From Rhodovibrionaceae bacterium (GTDB lineage: Bacteria; Pseudomonadota; Alphaproteobacteria; Kiloniellales; DSM-21159): a DNA stretch of 64,000 nucleotides. The notes beneath the pieces were generated by a model. It ran no database searches. It saw nothing but the letters and a program-made list of their open reading frames with translations, and was not told where the DNA came from. The first letter of the stretch is position 1. The number at the start of each line of letters is the position of its first letter. Positions 63,880-64,000 of the stretch are shown in pieces. Position numbers and translations under genes: made by a program. The stretch covers positions 31,496 through 95,495 of the forward strand of contig JANQMX010000004.1 of the NCBI GenBank assembly GCA_028279885.1, written 5' to 3'.

Positions 63880-63906
63880 AAGGGCTCTCCACTTCGGAGA
63901 GCCCTT
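63880..63906. terminator. Perfect 11-bp hairpin after gloA
   Basis: AAGGGCTCTCC and GGAGAGCCCTT pair perfectly around the loop ACTTC, 28 bp after the gloA stop. No T run follows on the plus strand; the symmetric AA/TT ends would support a bidirectional terminator. Confidence 0.6.
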
Positions 63907-63917
63907 CAGACTGCTGA

Positions 63918-63945
63918 CAAAGGCCTGGCGAGAGCCGGGCCTTTG
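63918..63945. terminator. Second hairpin after gloA
   Basis: CAAAGGCCTGGC and GCCGGGCCTTTG form a 12-bp stem (one G-T wobble) closed by a GAGA tetraloop, 12 bp after the first hairpin. Tandem hairpins suggest strong transcript termination or a stable 3' end. The final 55 bp of the window show no feature I can support. Confidence 0.5.
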
Positions 63946-64000
63946 TGATTCAAGGGTTCATGCTGAGAAAGCCTGCACCGGAACAGACGGTCCTCGAGAT

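Overview
The window is GC-rich, densely packed chromosomal DNA from an alphaproteobacterium, most probably of the Rhodospirillales/Kiloniellales type. The inference rests on gene content: class I lysyl-tRNA synthetase, a CpdR-type response regulator, Usg, DUF2336, DUF6356 and TIGR02302/DUF4175 proteins, the order argH - small lipoprotein - lysA - DUF4175, a metX-metW pair, and two adenosylcobalamin enzymes (methylmalonyl-CoA mutase and class II ribonucleotide reductase). No rRNA, CRISPR array, prophage or intact insertion sequence was seen. Nearly all of it is core genome with short intergenic gaps.

Layout. 1-9.7 kb: truncated methylmalonyl-CoA mutase, an Lrp regulator, a small toxin-antitoxin pair, a HAD phosphatase, an EEP hydrolase, pyrD coupled to a DUF952 gene, a FAD oxidoreductase, an S24-type regulator with an altered nucleophile, and a class IV aminotransferase. 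9.7-16.6 kb: lysyl-tRNA synthetase, an ECF sigma factor / anti-sigma / periplasmic sensor operon, a DinG-like helicase and an AEC transporter. 16.8-22.3 kb: TerB-like protein, usg, heme A synthase, a GST, an MFS transporter, DUF2336 and tRNA-Gly(CCC). 22.4-31.4 kb: a YnjBCD-type ABC importer, an OmpA-domain lipoprotein, apaG, folE, trkH and argE. 31.35-31.63 kb: a 276-bp element with perfect 26-bp terminal inverted repeats and two long internal hairpin arms.

31.6-44.8 kb: hslO-argF-argD and two ABC-2 permeases on the minus strand, recX, a MarR/SDR divergent pair, a TlpA-like thioredoxin, then argH, a lipoprotein, lysA and a DUF4175 membrane protein. argE, argF, argD and argH together cover much of ornithine/arginine synthesis. 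44.8-49.1 kb: cpdR and a zinc-ribbon/DUF3426 protein, then ftsE-ftsX-ydcF-plsC as one coupled operon. 49.1-51.4 kb: a visibly less GC-rich two-gene restriction-modification cassette between plsC and the B12-dependent ribonucleotide reductase.

54.2-64 kb: ChaC-like cyclotransferase; an aromatic operon (chorismate mutase fusion, hisC, tyrC); divergent metX-metW; a methyltransferase, gloB, a GST, a DUF985 cupin, a HAD phosphatase and gloA. The glyoxalase genes gloB and gloA lie close together, so glutathione-dependent methylglyoxal detoxification is partly clustered. The strongest candidates for further work are the branched 276-bp repeat, the restriction-modification cassette, the S24 regulator with Asp in place of Ser, and the chorismate mutase with an unrecognised second domain.
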